A stretch of DNA of 11,709 nt. It comes from Flavobacterium sp. UBA6195. GTDB taxonomy: Bacteria > Bacteroidota > Bacteroidia > Flavobacteriales > Flavobacteriaceae. Location of the stretch: contig NZ_DITB01000079.1 of assembly GCF_002422095.1 (NCBI RefSeq), positions 1 through 11,709 of the forward strand, read 5' to 3'. Of this stretch, positions 1-7,170 are shown in pieces. Under the pieces are notes generated by a model. That model saw only the letters and a program-made list of their open reading frames with translations, did no database searches and had not been told where the DNA came from. Numbering within the stretch: the stretch's first letter is position 1; each line of letters begins with the position of its first letter. The position numbers were made by a program, and so were the translations under genes.

Positions 1-18
1 TTTTTTTATATTTACTAA

Positions 19-492
19 ATGAAAATAGCTTTCGTAAAAACGCCGATTGGTTTAGCAGAAATTCAAGGCGATGAGAATGGAGTTTCTAATATTCATCTCA
101 AGAATGAAGAGATTAGAAGAGTATCTAAGGTTCCTCAAGAATTAGAAGAGGCTGTTAGTCAAATCCAAGAATATTTTGAAGGAAACAGAACTCAATTTAC
201 CTTTTTGTTAAATCCATCAGGCACAAAATTTCAAAAAAAAGTTTGGCAAGAATTACTCAAAATTCCTTTTGGTAAAACCTCTTCTTACATGGAATTGTCT
301 AAAAGATTAGGAGATGTAAAAGCAATTCGAGCCGTAGCTTCTGCCAATGGAAAAAATCCACTTTGGATTGTGATTCCTTGTCATAGAGTTATTGGTACAG
401 ATGGCTCATTGACAGGTTATGCAGGTGGTTTGTGGCGCAAAAAATGGCTGCTTGAACATGAAAATCCTGTAAAACAAGAAACTTTGTTTTAG
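19..492 (+). CDS. ogt: Methylated-DNA--[protein]-cysteine S-methyltransferase (O6-alkylguanine repair)
   Basis: Suicide DNA-repair protein that moves the methyl group from O6-methylguanine (or O4-methylthymine) to its own cysteine. The 157-residue protein has the diagnostic active site IPCHRVIG with Cys121. It also has the helix-turn-helix DNA-binding region, with Tyr90 in the SSYMELS stretch and the arginine finger Arg104 in AIRAVASANGKNP. Length fits the single-domain Ogt/MGMT family; there is no AdaA-type metal-binding or AraC domain, so it is not an Ada fusion. The start is firm because an in-frame TAA (16-18) directly precedes the ATG. The product is cytoplasmic. It is 61 bases upstream of the serine hydrolase on the same strand and could be co-transcribed with it. 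The symbol ogt is used in the general sense. Confidence 0.93.
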   Translation: MKIAFVKTPIGLAEIQGDENGVSNIHLKNEEIRRVSKVPQELEEAVSQIQEYFEGNRTQFTFLLNPSGTKFQKKVWQELLKIPFGKTSSYMELSKRLGDVKAIRAVASANGKNPLWIVIPCHRVIGTDGSLTGYAGGLWRKKWLLEHENPVKQETLF

Positions 493-553
493 ATTGTTGT
501 AAAATCCAATCACTTTTTGCTACTTTTATAACGCAATCTTATAAAATTAGTTC

Positions 554-1720
554 ATGAAATTTCTTATAAAATTCTTCAAATGGTTTGCTATTATTATAGT
601 GAGCATCATCATTTTAATGTATGTTTTTAATGTGGATTATCTTTTACGAGCTGTAAGAACCATTTATTTCAAAGGTTACACAACTGCTTTTCTAGAAGAC
701 TATAAAGAATTTCCTAATAGAGAAATTAAGAAAGGAATCGCACAACCTTGGGCAATAGCCACCGATTACAATTCCATTCCTGCCACCGAAGTCTTATCTA
801 AAAACCATAAAGAATTACAAACTGTTGCTTATTTAATCATTAAAAACGATAGTATTTGGCACGAAAGTTATTTCGATGGATTTGATAAAAATTCTAAAAC
901 CAATTCTTTTTCCATGGCAAAAAGTGTTGTTACTATGGCTATGGGAAAAGCTATTATGGAAGGAAAAATGAAAAGTTTAGATCAAAAAGTAACCGACTTT
1001 TTTCCTGAACTAAAAGGAAAATATGCCAAAGAAGTTACTATCGGCGATTTATCTTCTATGGCTTCTGGATTAAGTTGGGATGAGAAATATTACAGTCCGT
1101 TTTCTATTGTAACTCGTGCTTATTTTGATGACAATTTGAAAGGTATTATTTTAGGATTAGATATTAACGAAAAACCAGGTCAATCCTTCAAATATTTAAG
1201 TGGCGCTACACAATTATTGGCTATGTGTATTGAAAAAGCTACTGGCGAACATTTATCAGATTATGTGTCGAAACATTTTTGGCAACCTATGGGAGCTGAA
1301 AACGAAGCACTTTGGCAATTAGATGAAGCGCCTGACGGAATTGAAAAAGCCTATTGTTGCATCGCAAGTAATGCGAGAGATTTTGCCCGTTTTGGAAAAC
1401 TGTATTTAGATAATGGGAAATGGAATGGGCAACAATTATTAGATAGCACTTTTGTGAAAAAATGCATCACACCACGATTTGAGAAAAGTCCACAATATGG
1501 TTATGGATGGTGGATGCACGAAATTAAAGGAAAGAAGCTTTTTTATATGCGAGGTCATTTAGGACAATTTGTAATCGTAATTCCTGAAGATGATTTAATC
1601 ATTGTTAGATTAGGGCATTTGAAAGGACTCCAAACGAATACAGACCCACATAGTAACGATTTATATGTTTATGTAGAAGAAGCTTATAATATGTTAGCCA
1701 AAAAAGATATGAATAAATAA
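554..1720 (+). CDS. Membrane-anchored serine hydrolase, beta-lactamase / 6-aminohexanoate-dimer hydrolase-like
   Basis: Class C beta-lactamase-like (COG1680) serine hydrolase of 388 residues. One N-terminal hydrophobic segment (about residues 5-25) follows a Lys-rich start and has no obvious cleavage site, so the enzyme is probably anchored in the inner membrane and faces the periplasm. Catalytic signatures are visible in order: the SxxK motif S120-M-A-K123, the Tyr motif Y214-L-S216, and a C-terminal H335-L-G337 in RGHLGQF that takes the place of the KTG box. This set (SxxK, YxS, HxG-like) fits the NylB-type amide/ester hydrolases better than true antibiotic-degrading beta-lactamases. The real substrate cannot be read from sequence; peptide, ester or amide are all possible. 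It stands between ogt and the exonuclease gene, 31 bases upstream of the latter, with no functional link evident. Confidence 0.87.
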   Translation: MKFLIKFFKWFAIIIVSIIILMYVFNVDYLLRAVRTIYFKGYTTAFLEDYKEFPNREIKKGIAQPWAIATDYNSIPATEVLSKNHKELQTVAYLIIKNDSIWHESYFDGFDKNSKTNSFSMAKSVVTMAMGKAIMEGKMKSLDQKVTDFFPELKGKYAKEVTIGDLSSMASGLSWDEKYYSPFSIVTRAYFDDNLKGIILGLDINEKPGQSFKYLSGATQLLAMCIEKATGEHLSDYVSKHFWQPMGAENEALWQLDEAPDGIEKAYCCIASNARDFARFGKLYLDNGKWNGQQLLDSTFVKKCITPRFEKSPQYGYGWWMHEIKGKKLFYMRGHLGQFVIVIPEDDLIIVRLGHLKGLQTNTDPHSNDLYVYVEEAYNMLAKKDMNK

Positions 1721-1751
1721 ATTCACATTAACTAAACAACTACTACGCTCT

Positions 1752-2465
1752 ATGATTGAAAAAATTAATTTAAACAACATCCTGTTTTTAGACATTGAAA
1801 CGGTTCCAGAATACCACAATTATCGCGGTTTAGATAGTGAAACTCAACAACTTTGGGAACAAAAAACGCAATACCAAAGAAAAGATGAAGTATCAGCGGA
1901 AGATTTTTATGAACGCGCTGGAATTTGGGCCGAATTTGGAAAAATCATTACCATTTCAGTGGGTTACTTTGTTAATAAAGCCGATATTCGAAATTTTCGC
2001 GTAACCAGTTTTTGGGGTGATGAAAAGAAAATTTTAAACGAGTTTTCCAATTTATTGAATACCCATTTTAATGGTGCCCAACATCTTTTATGTGGTCATA
2101 ATGCAAAAGAATTTGATATTCCTTTTATTGCTAGAAGAATGATTATTAATGGTATTCCACTTCCAAATAAATTAAATTTATTTGGTAAAAAACCTTGGGA
2201 AGTTCCTCATTTAGATACTCTAGAATTATGGAAATTTGGAGATTATAAACACTTTACCTCATTAAAACTTCTAACAAAAGTTTTGGGAATACCATCACCA
2301 AAAGATGATATTGATGGTAGCGAAGTGGCGCACGTTTTTTATGTTGAAAATGATATTGATAGAATCATAACATATTGTGAAAAAGACGTAATTGCTGTAG
2401 CACAAATTTTTTTAAGATTAAGAAGGGAAGAATTATTGGTTAAAGATGAAATTATTCATGTTTAA
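1752..2465 (+). CDS. 3'-5' exonuclease, PolB-like DEDDy family
   Basis: Predicted 3'-5' exonuclease of the ribonuclease H-like DnaQ superfamily, in the PolB-like branch (DNA_pol_B_exo2). The three exonuclease motifs are all present in 237 residues: Exo I FLDIETVPE (D14, E16), Exo II GHNAKEFDIPFIARR (D122), and Exo III Y208-x-x-x-D212 in TYCEKDVIAVAQIF. The Tyr at the first Exo III position makes it DEDDy type. The protein is a stand-alone exonuclease domain with no polymerase or helicase attached. It probably acts in DNA (possibly RNA) end processing in the cytoplasm; the substrate is not known from sequence. The start is 31 bases after the hydrolase stop. Its stop is 11 bases from the stop of the convergent HD gene, and a hairpin inside that gene (2503-2558) is the likely terminator. 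Confidence 0.88.
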   Translation: MIEKINLNNILFLDIETVPEYHNYRGLDSETQQLWEQKTQYQRKDEVSAEDFYERAGIWAEFGKIITISVGYFVNKADIRNFRVTSFWGDEKKILNEFSNLLNTHFNGAQHLLCGHNAKEFDIPFIARRMIINGIPLPNKLNLFGKKPWEVPHLDTLELWKFGDYKHFTSLKLLTKVLGIPSPKDDIDGSEVAHVFYVENDIDRIITYCEKDVIAVAQIFLRLRREELLVKDEIIHV

Positions 2466-2476
2466 TTCATTTCTTA

Positions 2477-3121
2477 CTATTTTTCACTATCCCATTCCGA
2501 ATAAAATTGGCTTAAAAAAGTAATCATGAAATCATGACGTTTTTGAGCCAATTTTTTTCCGGTTATGGTGTTCATTTTGTCTTTTAAAAGAAGAAGTTTT
2601 TCGTAAAAGTGATTCAAAGTTGGCGACTCACTATTCTTATACTCTTCTTTACTCATATTCAAATTAGGTTGAATATTTGGATTGTATAATGGTCGATTTT
2701 TAAAACCACCATAATTGAAAGCACGAGCAATTCCTATTGCACCAATCGCATCTAGTCGGTCGGCATCTTGTACGATTTCTAATTCTTTTGAAAGGTATTT
2801 CTTTTCAAAATTTCCGCCTTTAAAAGATATGTTTTCAATAATAGCAATCACATGCAAAATAATATCTTCCGAAACATTTTGTGATTCTAAAAACTCACGA
2901 GCTACTTTGGGACCAATAGTTTCGTCTCCATTATGAAATTTTGAATCTGCAATATCATGAAGCAAAGCAGCTAATTTAACAACAGTCAAATTACATTCTT
3001 CTTCTTCAGCAATTAATAAAGCATTTTTGTATACGCGTTCAATGTGAAACCAATCATGACCTCCCTCAGCCTGAGCCAATTGATTCTTTACAAAAAGTAT
3101 AGTATTATTGATAATTTGCAT
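2477..3121 (-). CDS. HD-domain metal-dependent phosphohydrolase
   Basis: HD superfamily phosphohydrolase of 214 residues, related to the YedJ-like group. Metal ligands are visible in order: His26 in GHDWFHIERV, the HD pair H55-D56 in ALLHDIADSKF, and a C-terminal Asp in QDADRLDAIGAIGIARAF (Asp119/Asp121). The protein is one all-alpha HD domain with no attached GAF, PAS, GGDEF or RelA domain, so a cyclic-di-GMP or full ppGpp role is not indicated; a nucleotide or other small phosphoester is a fair guess. It is cytoplasmic. It converges with the exonuclease gene, and the last quarter of its coding sequence also contains the terminator hairpin for that gene. The upstream desaturase is separated from it by an intrinsic terminator at 3135-3170, so it needs its own promoter or read-through; no clear promoter box was found. 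Confidence 0.85.
   Translation of the reverse strand: MQIINNTILFVKNQLAQAEGGHDWFHIERVYKNALLIAEEEECNLTVVKLAALLHDIADSKFHNGDETIGPKVAREFLESQNVSEDIILHVIAIIENISFKGGNFEKKYLSKELEIVQDADRLDAIGAIGIARAFNYGGFKNRPLYNPNIQPNLNMSKEEYKNSESPTLNHFYEKLLLLKDKMNTITGKKLAQKRHDFMITFLSQFYSEWDSEK
2503..2558 (+). terminator. Long hairpin plus T tract, inside the convergent HD gene
   Basis: A 16-bp stem (left arm 2503-2518, right arm 2540-2555) has a single G-T wobble, a GGCT/AGCC core and a 21-base loop, and it runs into seven T residues (2552-2558) on the + strand. It lies 38 bases past the exonuclease stop, so it fits an intrinsic terminator of the + strand genes. The same DNA codes the C-terminal part of the HD protein on the other strand. 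The - strand reading has only four T after the stem, so termination there should be weaker. Confidence 0.6.
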
Positions 3122-3134
3122 GGTTCTAATTTAC

Positions 3135-3170
3135 AAAAAAAAATTCCAAACCCATAATCGAATTTGGAAT
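3135..3170 (-). terminator. Intrinsic terminator of the plsC-desaturase unit
   Basis: On the - strand the arms ATTCCAAA and TTTGGAAT (3163-3170 and 3143-3150) form an 8-bp stem with a 12-base loop, followed at once by nine T residues (3143 down to 3135). It lies 21 bases after the desaturase stop and just before the HD gene start, so it should end the lipid operon transcript. Confidence 0.72.
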
Positions 3171-3191
3171 CTTAAATATATTTTTTTAATG

Positions 3192-4190
3192 TTATTTTAC
3201 TAAGGCAGGTTGTACCCATTTAAAAAGTTGTCCTTCAGCAGGAACTACTAATCGTTCAGAAATTCTAGTCATTCTTTCAGGTAATTTCATTAAGTAATCA
3301 CGAGCTTTTTCAGCTTCATCAGTAAGATTACAAATTTTATCAATCTCCCATTTTTCATTTAGTTTTTTTAGAATATCTACATAATCCATTGCCGTATAAA
3401 CACCTAAACGTTGAGCCGATTCTGAGAATTTTTCAAATGCAGTTCCAATACTTTCTCCTGATTCTCTAATTAGATGAGCAGGCATAGTAATTTTTTTCTT
3501 CATCATGTATTGAAATGACAGCATCATTTCGCTTGGATCCACTTCAAAAATACGTTTTACAAATTCGCTATAGGCTAAGTGATGGCGCATTTCATCTCCT
3601 GCAATTAAGTTACACATTTTGTGTAGTTTTTTATCACCAAATTTCTTTGCCATTTGAGCCACACGATTGTGAGAAACATAAGTTGCTAATTCTTGAAAAC
3701 TTGTAAAAACAAAGTTTTTGTATGGGTCTCTATCTGTTCCTGGGTCAAAACCATCGTTAATTAAATGATGTGTTGTGATTTCTACTTCACGCATATTTAC
3801 TCTTCCTGAAAGATATAAGTATTTATTTAATACATCTCCATGACGATTTTCTTCACCTGTCCAATTGCGTAACCATTTTGCCCAGCCATTATCGCCTTTT
3901 TCTCCTTTTTGATTAACACCTTCTACATCCATTAACCAAGTTTCATAAGTGGGTAATGCTTCTTCTGTAATAGTATCTCCTACTAATACAACCCAAAAAT
4001 CATAGGGTAAATCTTTTGCAATTTCTCTAAGTTCTCTAGCTTCTTCTAAAAAATTTTCTTTTGAAGAATCGGGTAATAAATCTGTTGGTTGCCAAATTTT
4101 TTCAACAGGAATTAAGAATTCTTCCATAAAGTAGTCAATTTTCTTTTCTAAAAATTGCATCACTTCTAAACGGACATTTTGTATCAACAT
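3192..4190 (-). CDS. Acyl-ACP desaturase (soluble di-iron fatty acid desaturase)
   Basis: Soluble di-iron enzyme that introduces a cis double bond into an acyl chain carried on acyl carrier protein, using O2 and reduced ferredoxin. The family is known from plant plastids (stearoyl-ACP delta-9 desaturase), actinobacteria (DesA) and Bacteroidetes. The 332 residues hold the iron ligands in the expected order: Glu77 in ITEEALP, E114-x-x-H117 in GEENRHGD, Glu167 in SFQELATYV, and E200-x-x-H203 in GDEMRHHLAYSEF. There is no transit or signal peptide, so it is cytoplasmic. The gene starts one base after the plsC stop, so it is almost certainly translated from the same mRNA. That pairing suggests that unsaturated acyl-ACP made here feeds phosphatidic acid synthesis. 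Position of the double bond and preferred chain length cannot be told from sequence. Confidence 0.92.
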   Translation of the reverse strand: MLIQNVRLEVMQFLEKKIDYFMEEFLIPVEKIWQPTDLLPDSSKENFLEEARELREIAKDLPYDFWVVLVGDTITEEALPTYETWLMDVEGVNQKGEKGDNGWAKWLRNWTGEENRHGDVLNKYLYLSGRVNMREVEITTHHLINDGFDPGTDRDPYKNFVFTSFQELATYVSHNRVAQMAKKFGDKKLHKMCNLIAGDEMRHHLAYSEFVKRIFEVDPSEMMLSFQYMMKKKITMPAHLIRESGESIGTAFEKFSESAQRLGVYTAMDYVDILKKLNEKWEIDKICNLTDEAEKARDYLMKLPERMTRISERLVVPAEGQLFKWVQPALVK

Positions 4191-4191
4191 T

Positions 4192-4929
4192 TTAATCTAT
4201 TTTGATATGTTTTGTAATTGTTTTTTCGGTTTTTTCAAAAATTTCTTCAAACGGGTATTCTGAAATTTTTAATGGTTCATGAACAATGAATTCTAATCTA
4301 GAACCCAAACCAAGAGGGAAAGTTCCAAATTTTGTTATTTTCCACGAATTATTTATAGTTATAGGTAAGAAATAAGCATCCGGTGCAAACTTGTATAGCA
4401 TTTTTAAACCATTTACTGCAAAAGGTTTAGGTGTTCCTGTTTTGCTACGCGTTCCTTCTGGAAATATGACAACGGAGTAATTATTATTATTAATTAATTC
4501 GGCTACTTTTTTAATTTCGGGCAGGGCTTGTTTTGGATCTTTTCTGTCAATTAGAGCAGAACCTCCATGTTTTAAATTGTAAGAAACACTTGGAATTCCT
4601 TTACCTAATTCGATTTTACTTATGAATTTAGGGTGTGCTTTTCGTAAAAACCAAATGATAGTAGTAATATCATGTAAGCTTTGATGATTAGCTACAATAA
4701 TTAGAGGCTTATGCTCTGGAACATTTTCCATTCCTTTAATATGGTACGTAGTTCCTAATACATGCGCTGTTCTAACTAAGAACCAGTTCAAATAAGCCAC
4801 ACTTAATCTATGTGCATTATATCCAAAAAGATTAAAACATACCCATTGAATTGGATGAAAAATCAACAACCAAAGTATAAATAAAATATAATAAACAATT
4901 GAAAGTGGATATGATAGTATTTTTTCCAT
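4192..4929 (-). CDS. plsC: 1-acyl-sn-glycerol-3-phosphate acyltransferase
   Basis: Membrane acyltransferase that esterifies the sn-2 position of lysophosphatidic acid to give phosphatidic acid. The 245 residues begin with a hydrophobic segment (about 7-35), followed by the family motifs in order: block I NHQSLHD at 81-87 (the catalytic HX4D form normally seen in PlsC is NHxSxxD, with H82 and D87), a block around GGSALIDRKD (122-131), and block III FPEGTRS at 156-162. The C-terminal half carries the PITINNSWK-type segment. It acts at the cytoplasmic face of the inner membrane. It heads a two-gene unit with the acyl-ACP desaturase (gap of one base). A TAnnTTTG box lies just upstream (4946-4953). 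Other lysophospholipid acyltransferases share the fold, so the exact acceptor is inferred from family. Confidence 0.92.
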   Translation of the reverse strand: MEKILSYPLSIVYYILFILWLLIFHPIQWVCFNLFGYNAHRLSVAYLNWFLVRTAHVLGTTYHIKGMENVPEHKPLIIVANHQSLHDITTIIWFLRKAHPKFISKIELGKGIPSVSYNLKHGGSALIDRKDPKQALPEIKKVAELINNNNYSVVIFPEGTRSKTGTPKPFAVNGLKMLYKFAPDAYFLPITINNSWKITKFGTFPLGLGSRLEFIVHEPLKISEYPFEEIFEKTEKTITKHIKID

Positions 4930-4945
4930 TTGAAAACCATTTGTG

Positions 4946-4953
4946 CAAAAATA
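4946..4953 (-). promoter_or_regulatory. Bacteroidetes -7 box for plsC-desaturase
   Basis: On the - strand this reads TATTTTTG, a match to the TAnnTTTG consensus of Bacteroidetes promoters. Its last base is 16 bases before the first base of the plsC ATG, giving a leader of roughly 10 bases. No clear TTG was seen at the -33 position, where the upstream terminator lies. Confidence 0.5.
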
Positions 4954-4964
4954 AGTTATTAAAT

Positions 4965-4988
4965 AAAAAAACCACCATATTCGGCGGT
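4965..4988 (-). terminator. Intrinsic terminator after the Cys-rich exported protein gene
   Basis: On the - strand ACCGCC (4988-4983) pairs with GGTGGT (4976-4971) across a six-base loop, with one G-T wobble, and seven T residues follow (4971-4965). It is 33 bases past the stop of the gene at 5021-5404 and directly upstream of the plsC promoter box, so it insulates the two units. Confidence 0.7.
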
Positions 4989-5020
4989 CTTTCTATATGC
5001 TAGCATAGTAAAATTGTTTT

Positions 5021-5404
5021 TTAGTCAATGATTGTACAAACTCCATTTACGCAATCAATAGTTCTTGGCGGACCTACTACCATACAATCTGATACGGCAC
5101 CTATTTGCAAGTTGTATGCATTGTCCATTTCGTAATATTCATTTACTAAATTTTCAAGTGTAGCTTGATTAACCGTATTTGGGTAAACCAAAAATTCTCT
5201 CGGACCACCACATGGTTTAGCACCAAAGGCAATTGAATTACAACCTGAAGCTTCTGCACAAGAAAAACTATTGATATAATTAAGAATTTCTTGTTTTTTT
5301 TGAACCAGTTGTTGTGGTGTTATCGAAGTTACAGTTTCTTCTTCATTACACTGAAAACTTTGAAGAAGCATTGCTAAAAGCAAAAAACGAATAATAGTGC
5401 TCAT
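5021..5404 (-). CDS. Cysteine-rich exported protein, probable lipoprotein
   Basis: Not assigned to a named family. The 127 residues begin with a short hydrophobic signal (about residues 4-18) ending in SFQC at Cys19. This looks like a lipoprotein signal, though Gln at -1 and Phe at -2 are not standard lipobox residues. The mature part has six cysteines (49, 55, 65, 107, 118, 123), an even number that would allow three disulfides after export. The most distinctive block is GCNSIAFGAKPCGGP (54-68); the tail TIDCVNGVCTI places two Cys four residues apart. A helical stretch (about 30-47) links the signal to this part. The gene is 46 bases downstream of the bacilliredoxin gene on the same strand and is followed by a good terminator, so the two may form a transcript. 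Function unknown. Confidence 0.72.
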   Translation of the reverse strand: MSTIIRFLLLAMLLQSFQCNEEETVTSITPQQLVQKKQEILNYINSFSCAEASGCNSIAFGAKPCGGPREFLVYPNTVNQATLENLVNEYYEMDNAYNLQIGAVSDCMVVGPPRTIDCVNGVCTIID

Positions 5405-5450
5405 AATCTTTTTCTGTCAAGATATAAAAATTACGAAAAGGTTGCGTTAT

Positions 5451-5861
5451 TTAGCAAAATTCGTTGTAAGCGTCTTTTAAATTTTCAGCGATTAATTCTG
5501 CAGGGCGACCTTCAATGTGATGACGTTCTAACATGTGAACTAATTCACCATCTTTGAACAAAGCCATACATGGCGATGATGGAGGAAAAGGAAACATTTC
5601 TGCTCTTGCCGCATCAACAGCTTCTCTGTCTACACCTGCAAAAACGGTGATTAAATTTGCTGGTTTTTTACCACCTTCTAAACTCATTTTTGCTCCTGGG
5701 CGTGCATTTCTAGCAGCACAACCACAAACAGAATTAATTACTACTAAAGTTGTTCCTTCTGCTTTGATAGCATTTTTAACGTCATCAGCTGTATATAAAT
5801 TTTTGAAACCTGCGTCTGTTAATTCAGCGCGCATTGGGTTTACCATTTCTTCTGGATACAT
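5451..5861 (-). CDS. Bacilliredoxin (BrxA/BrxB, YphP/YqiW family)
   Basis: Thioredoxin-fold protein of 136 residues matching the BrxA/BrxB family, which removes bacillithiol from mixed disulfides on oxidised proteins. The CGC active site is present (C46-G-C48, in NSVCGCAARNARPG), along with the conserved FPFPPSSPCMALFKDGELVHM stretch in two parts (FPFPPSSPC at 90-98, ALFKDGELVHM at 100-110) and the HHIEGRPAE block (114-122). It ends in a terminal Cys136, as commonly seen in this family. The product is cytoplasmic. Presence of the family suggests the organism uses bacillithiol, though biosynthesis genes (bshA, bshB, bshC) are not in this window. A TAnnTTTG box lies at 5891-5898, leaving a leader of about 20-25 bases. 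It precedes the Cys-rich exported protein gene. Confidence 0.9.
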   Translation of the reverse strand: MYPEEMVNPMRAELTDAGFKNLYTADDVKNAIKAEGTTLVVINSVCGCAARNARPGAKMSLEGGKKPANLITVFAGVDREAVDAARAEMFPFPPSSPCMALFKDGELVHMLERHHIEGRPAELIAENLKDAYNEFC

Positions 5862-5890
5862 AATGTATATTGTTATAAGTTAACGAGTGG

Positions 5891-5898
5891 CAAAGTTA
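5891..5898 (-). promoter_or_regulatory. Bacteroidetes -7 box for the bacilliredoxin gene
   Basis: The - strand reads TAACTTTG, followed by C, an exact fit to TAnnTTTG. Its last base is 30 bases upstream of the ATG at 5861. A TTG that could act as -33 lies at a poor distance (about 27 bases), so only the -7 box is claimed. Confidence 0.5.
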
Positions 5899-5963
5899 CA
5901 AAGTTTTTTGCTTGTTACAGAATGCCAATTCATAAAGATTTGTTATGATTTTATAGTTTGCTC

Positions 5964-7103
5964 TTATTTGAAGATTCTCCCAAACAATGCTTCCACAAAA
6001 ATCATTTTAGGACATCTCCAAATGACTTGTAAATCTTCTGAAAACGAAGTCTCTTCATCTAAAAATTTGAAAATCACTCTCGAATCCCCTTCTTTAAACA
6101 TGGATGAAAATATTTTAGAACCCAATTCGTTTTTAGAACCTAAAATATCTAACAATAACAAATCATAGAACCAAAATTTATCTTTTCTGTGAAATTTAGT
6201 AAAATCGGATTCGGATTTTAGAAATTGAACTAAAGCTTTTGATTTTTTAGAAGCATTTTTAAAAGTATATCCTGTGCTGGCTTTTGTCCAACCTCCAGCC
6301 GAACCAATATTGACAATATTTTTAGTATTGTGTTTCCAAAAAGGATAACATGTCATTGGAATATTGCCTTGTTCTTTTTCAATGATTTCGTATTCTGTTA
6401 TTCCCAGATTTTCAATGTATTTATGTATTTCAGCTTCGTATTCCTCTTTAGAAAGTAAGTTTTTTGAGAACAAAGTATATTCTAACAACGCTTCAGTTGA
6501 AGAAGTTGGTAAAACATACATAAAACGCGTATTGCCTTTTTGTTTCACCGAAAAATCCATGAAAGTAGCACAATTGGGTGTAAAAACAGCTTCTTTACTT
6601 TTGATAAACCAACCAATAAAATGTTGATGAATTAATGGGAATTTTGTTTGCGCTGTAACAACTTCCGGATTGTAAATCGAATTAAAAATTTTGTTACAAG
6701 TGAAGGTTTCTTGTTCTGTTTTTACAACACAATGATTCCCTAATTCAGAAAAATCGACCACTTTTTGATTCAGAAAATGAATGTTTTTATTTTCTGAAAT
6801 CTTTTTGAAAACCAATTCGTAAAAATCTAAACCGTTAATTTTTTTGTATTGATAAGGCGTCAATTCTAAAACGCGATTAAATTTCTCATTCGCAAAAATC
6901 GCTTGATTCCATTTTTTTGAAACGATTTCATCAAATAAATTATTTTCATCCCAAAAGCACCACGTTCTATCGTTTACTTTTTTGGTATTTTCATCAATTA
7001 ATAAAATTGATTTATCATCAAACTTTTCAGATAAAAGCATTTCGTAAACGGTCATTAAAGCGGATAATCCTGAACCTGTGAAGATGTAATGATAATGTTG
7101 CAT
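5964..7103 (-). CDS. crtY: Lycopene beta-cyclase
   Basis: FAD-dependent enzyme that closes both ends of lycopene to beta-ionone rings, giving beta-carotene, the precursor of zeaxanthin in yellow flavobacteria. The 379 residues start with a dinucleotide-binding motif (IFTGSGLSA, 7-15) and the CrtY signature NDRTWCFWDE (44-53). A second signature, GSAGGWTKASTGYTF, lies at 267-281. Length fits the bacterial CrtY family. The protein is probably peripheral to the inner membrane. Here crtY is not beside crtB, crtI or crtZ; its neighbours are bacilliredoxin downstream and a divergent MntR-type regulator upstream. The promoter box ends five bases before the ATG, so the transcript may be leaderless. 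A candidate metal-regulator operator lies just upstream of its -33 element. No terminator was seen after the stop. Confidence 0.93.
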   Translation of the reverse strand: MQHYHYIFTGSGLSALMTVYEMLLSEKFDDKSILLIDENTKKVNDRTWCFWDENNLFDEIVSKKWNQAIFANEKFNRVLELTPYQYKKINGLDFYELVFKKISENKNIHFLNQKVVDFSELGNHCVVKTEQETFTCNKIFNSIYNPEVVTAQTKFPLIHQHFIGWFIKSKEAVFTPNCATFMDFSVKQKGNTRFMYVLPTSSTEALLEYTLFSKNLLSKEEYEAEIHKYIENLGITEYEIIEKEQGNIPMTCYPFWKHNTKNIVNIGSAGGWTKASTGYTFKNASKKSKALVQFLKSESDFTKFHRKDKFWFYDLLLLDILGSKNELGSKIFSSMFKEGDSRVIFKFLDEETSFSEDLQVIWRCPKMIFVEALFGRIFK

Positions 7104-7107
7104 TTTT

Positions 7108-7139
7108 CAAAGATAAATAATTTGTTGTAATAGTTTCAA
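7108..7139 (-). promoter_or_regulatory. crtY promoter, Bacteroidetes type, possibly leaderless
   Basis: On the - strand TTG (7139-7137) is followed after 21 bases by TATCTTTG (7115-7108), matching the flavobacterial TTG-N17-23-TAnnTTTG pattern. Only four bases separate the box from the ATG at 7103, so transcription should start at or within a few bases of the start codon. Confidence 0.6.
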
Positions 7140-7143
7140 ATCG

Positions 7144-7165
7144 TTTTTTAGTCTTGTCTAAAAAA
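7144..7165. promoter_or_regulatory. Inverted repeat, candidate MntR/DtxR operator
   Basis: TTTTTTAG, six bases, then CTAAAAAA: two perfect 8-base arms around TCTTGT. The TTAG-N6-CTAA core resembles boxes bound by DtxR/MntR-family dimers. It sits between the two divergent -33 elements, four bases from that of crtY (7137-7139) and five from that of the regulator gene (7171-7173). Binding here could control both directions. The link to the adjacent regulator is inference from position and symmetry. Confidence 0.55.
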
Positions 7166-7170
7166 ATATT

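Noticed and set aside
492..511. Possible terminator after ogt (GATTG/CAATC with five T downstream).
   Set aside because: Five-base stem with a ten-base loop and a broken T tract; too weak to call.
4996..5007. Twelve-base perfect palindrome TATGCTAGCATA.
   Set aside because: Short, AT-rich and between a stop codon and a terminator; nothing ties it to a promoter or protein site.
5887..6168. Open frame on the + strand opposite crtY.
   Set aside because: Antisense to the C-terminal part of crtY, with no recognisable domain; a shadow of the real gene.
7144..7165. The T6/A6 inverted repeat as an intrinsic terminator.
   Set aside because: It lies between divergent starts, with no gene reading into it, and no T tract follows the stem on either strand.
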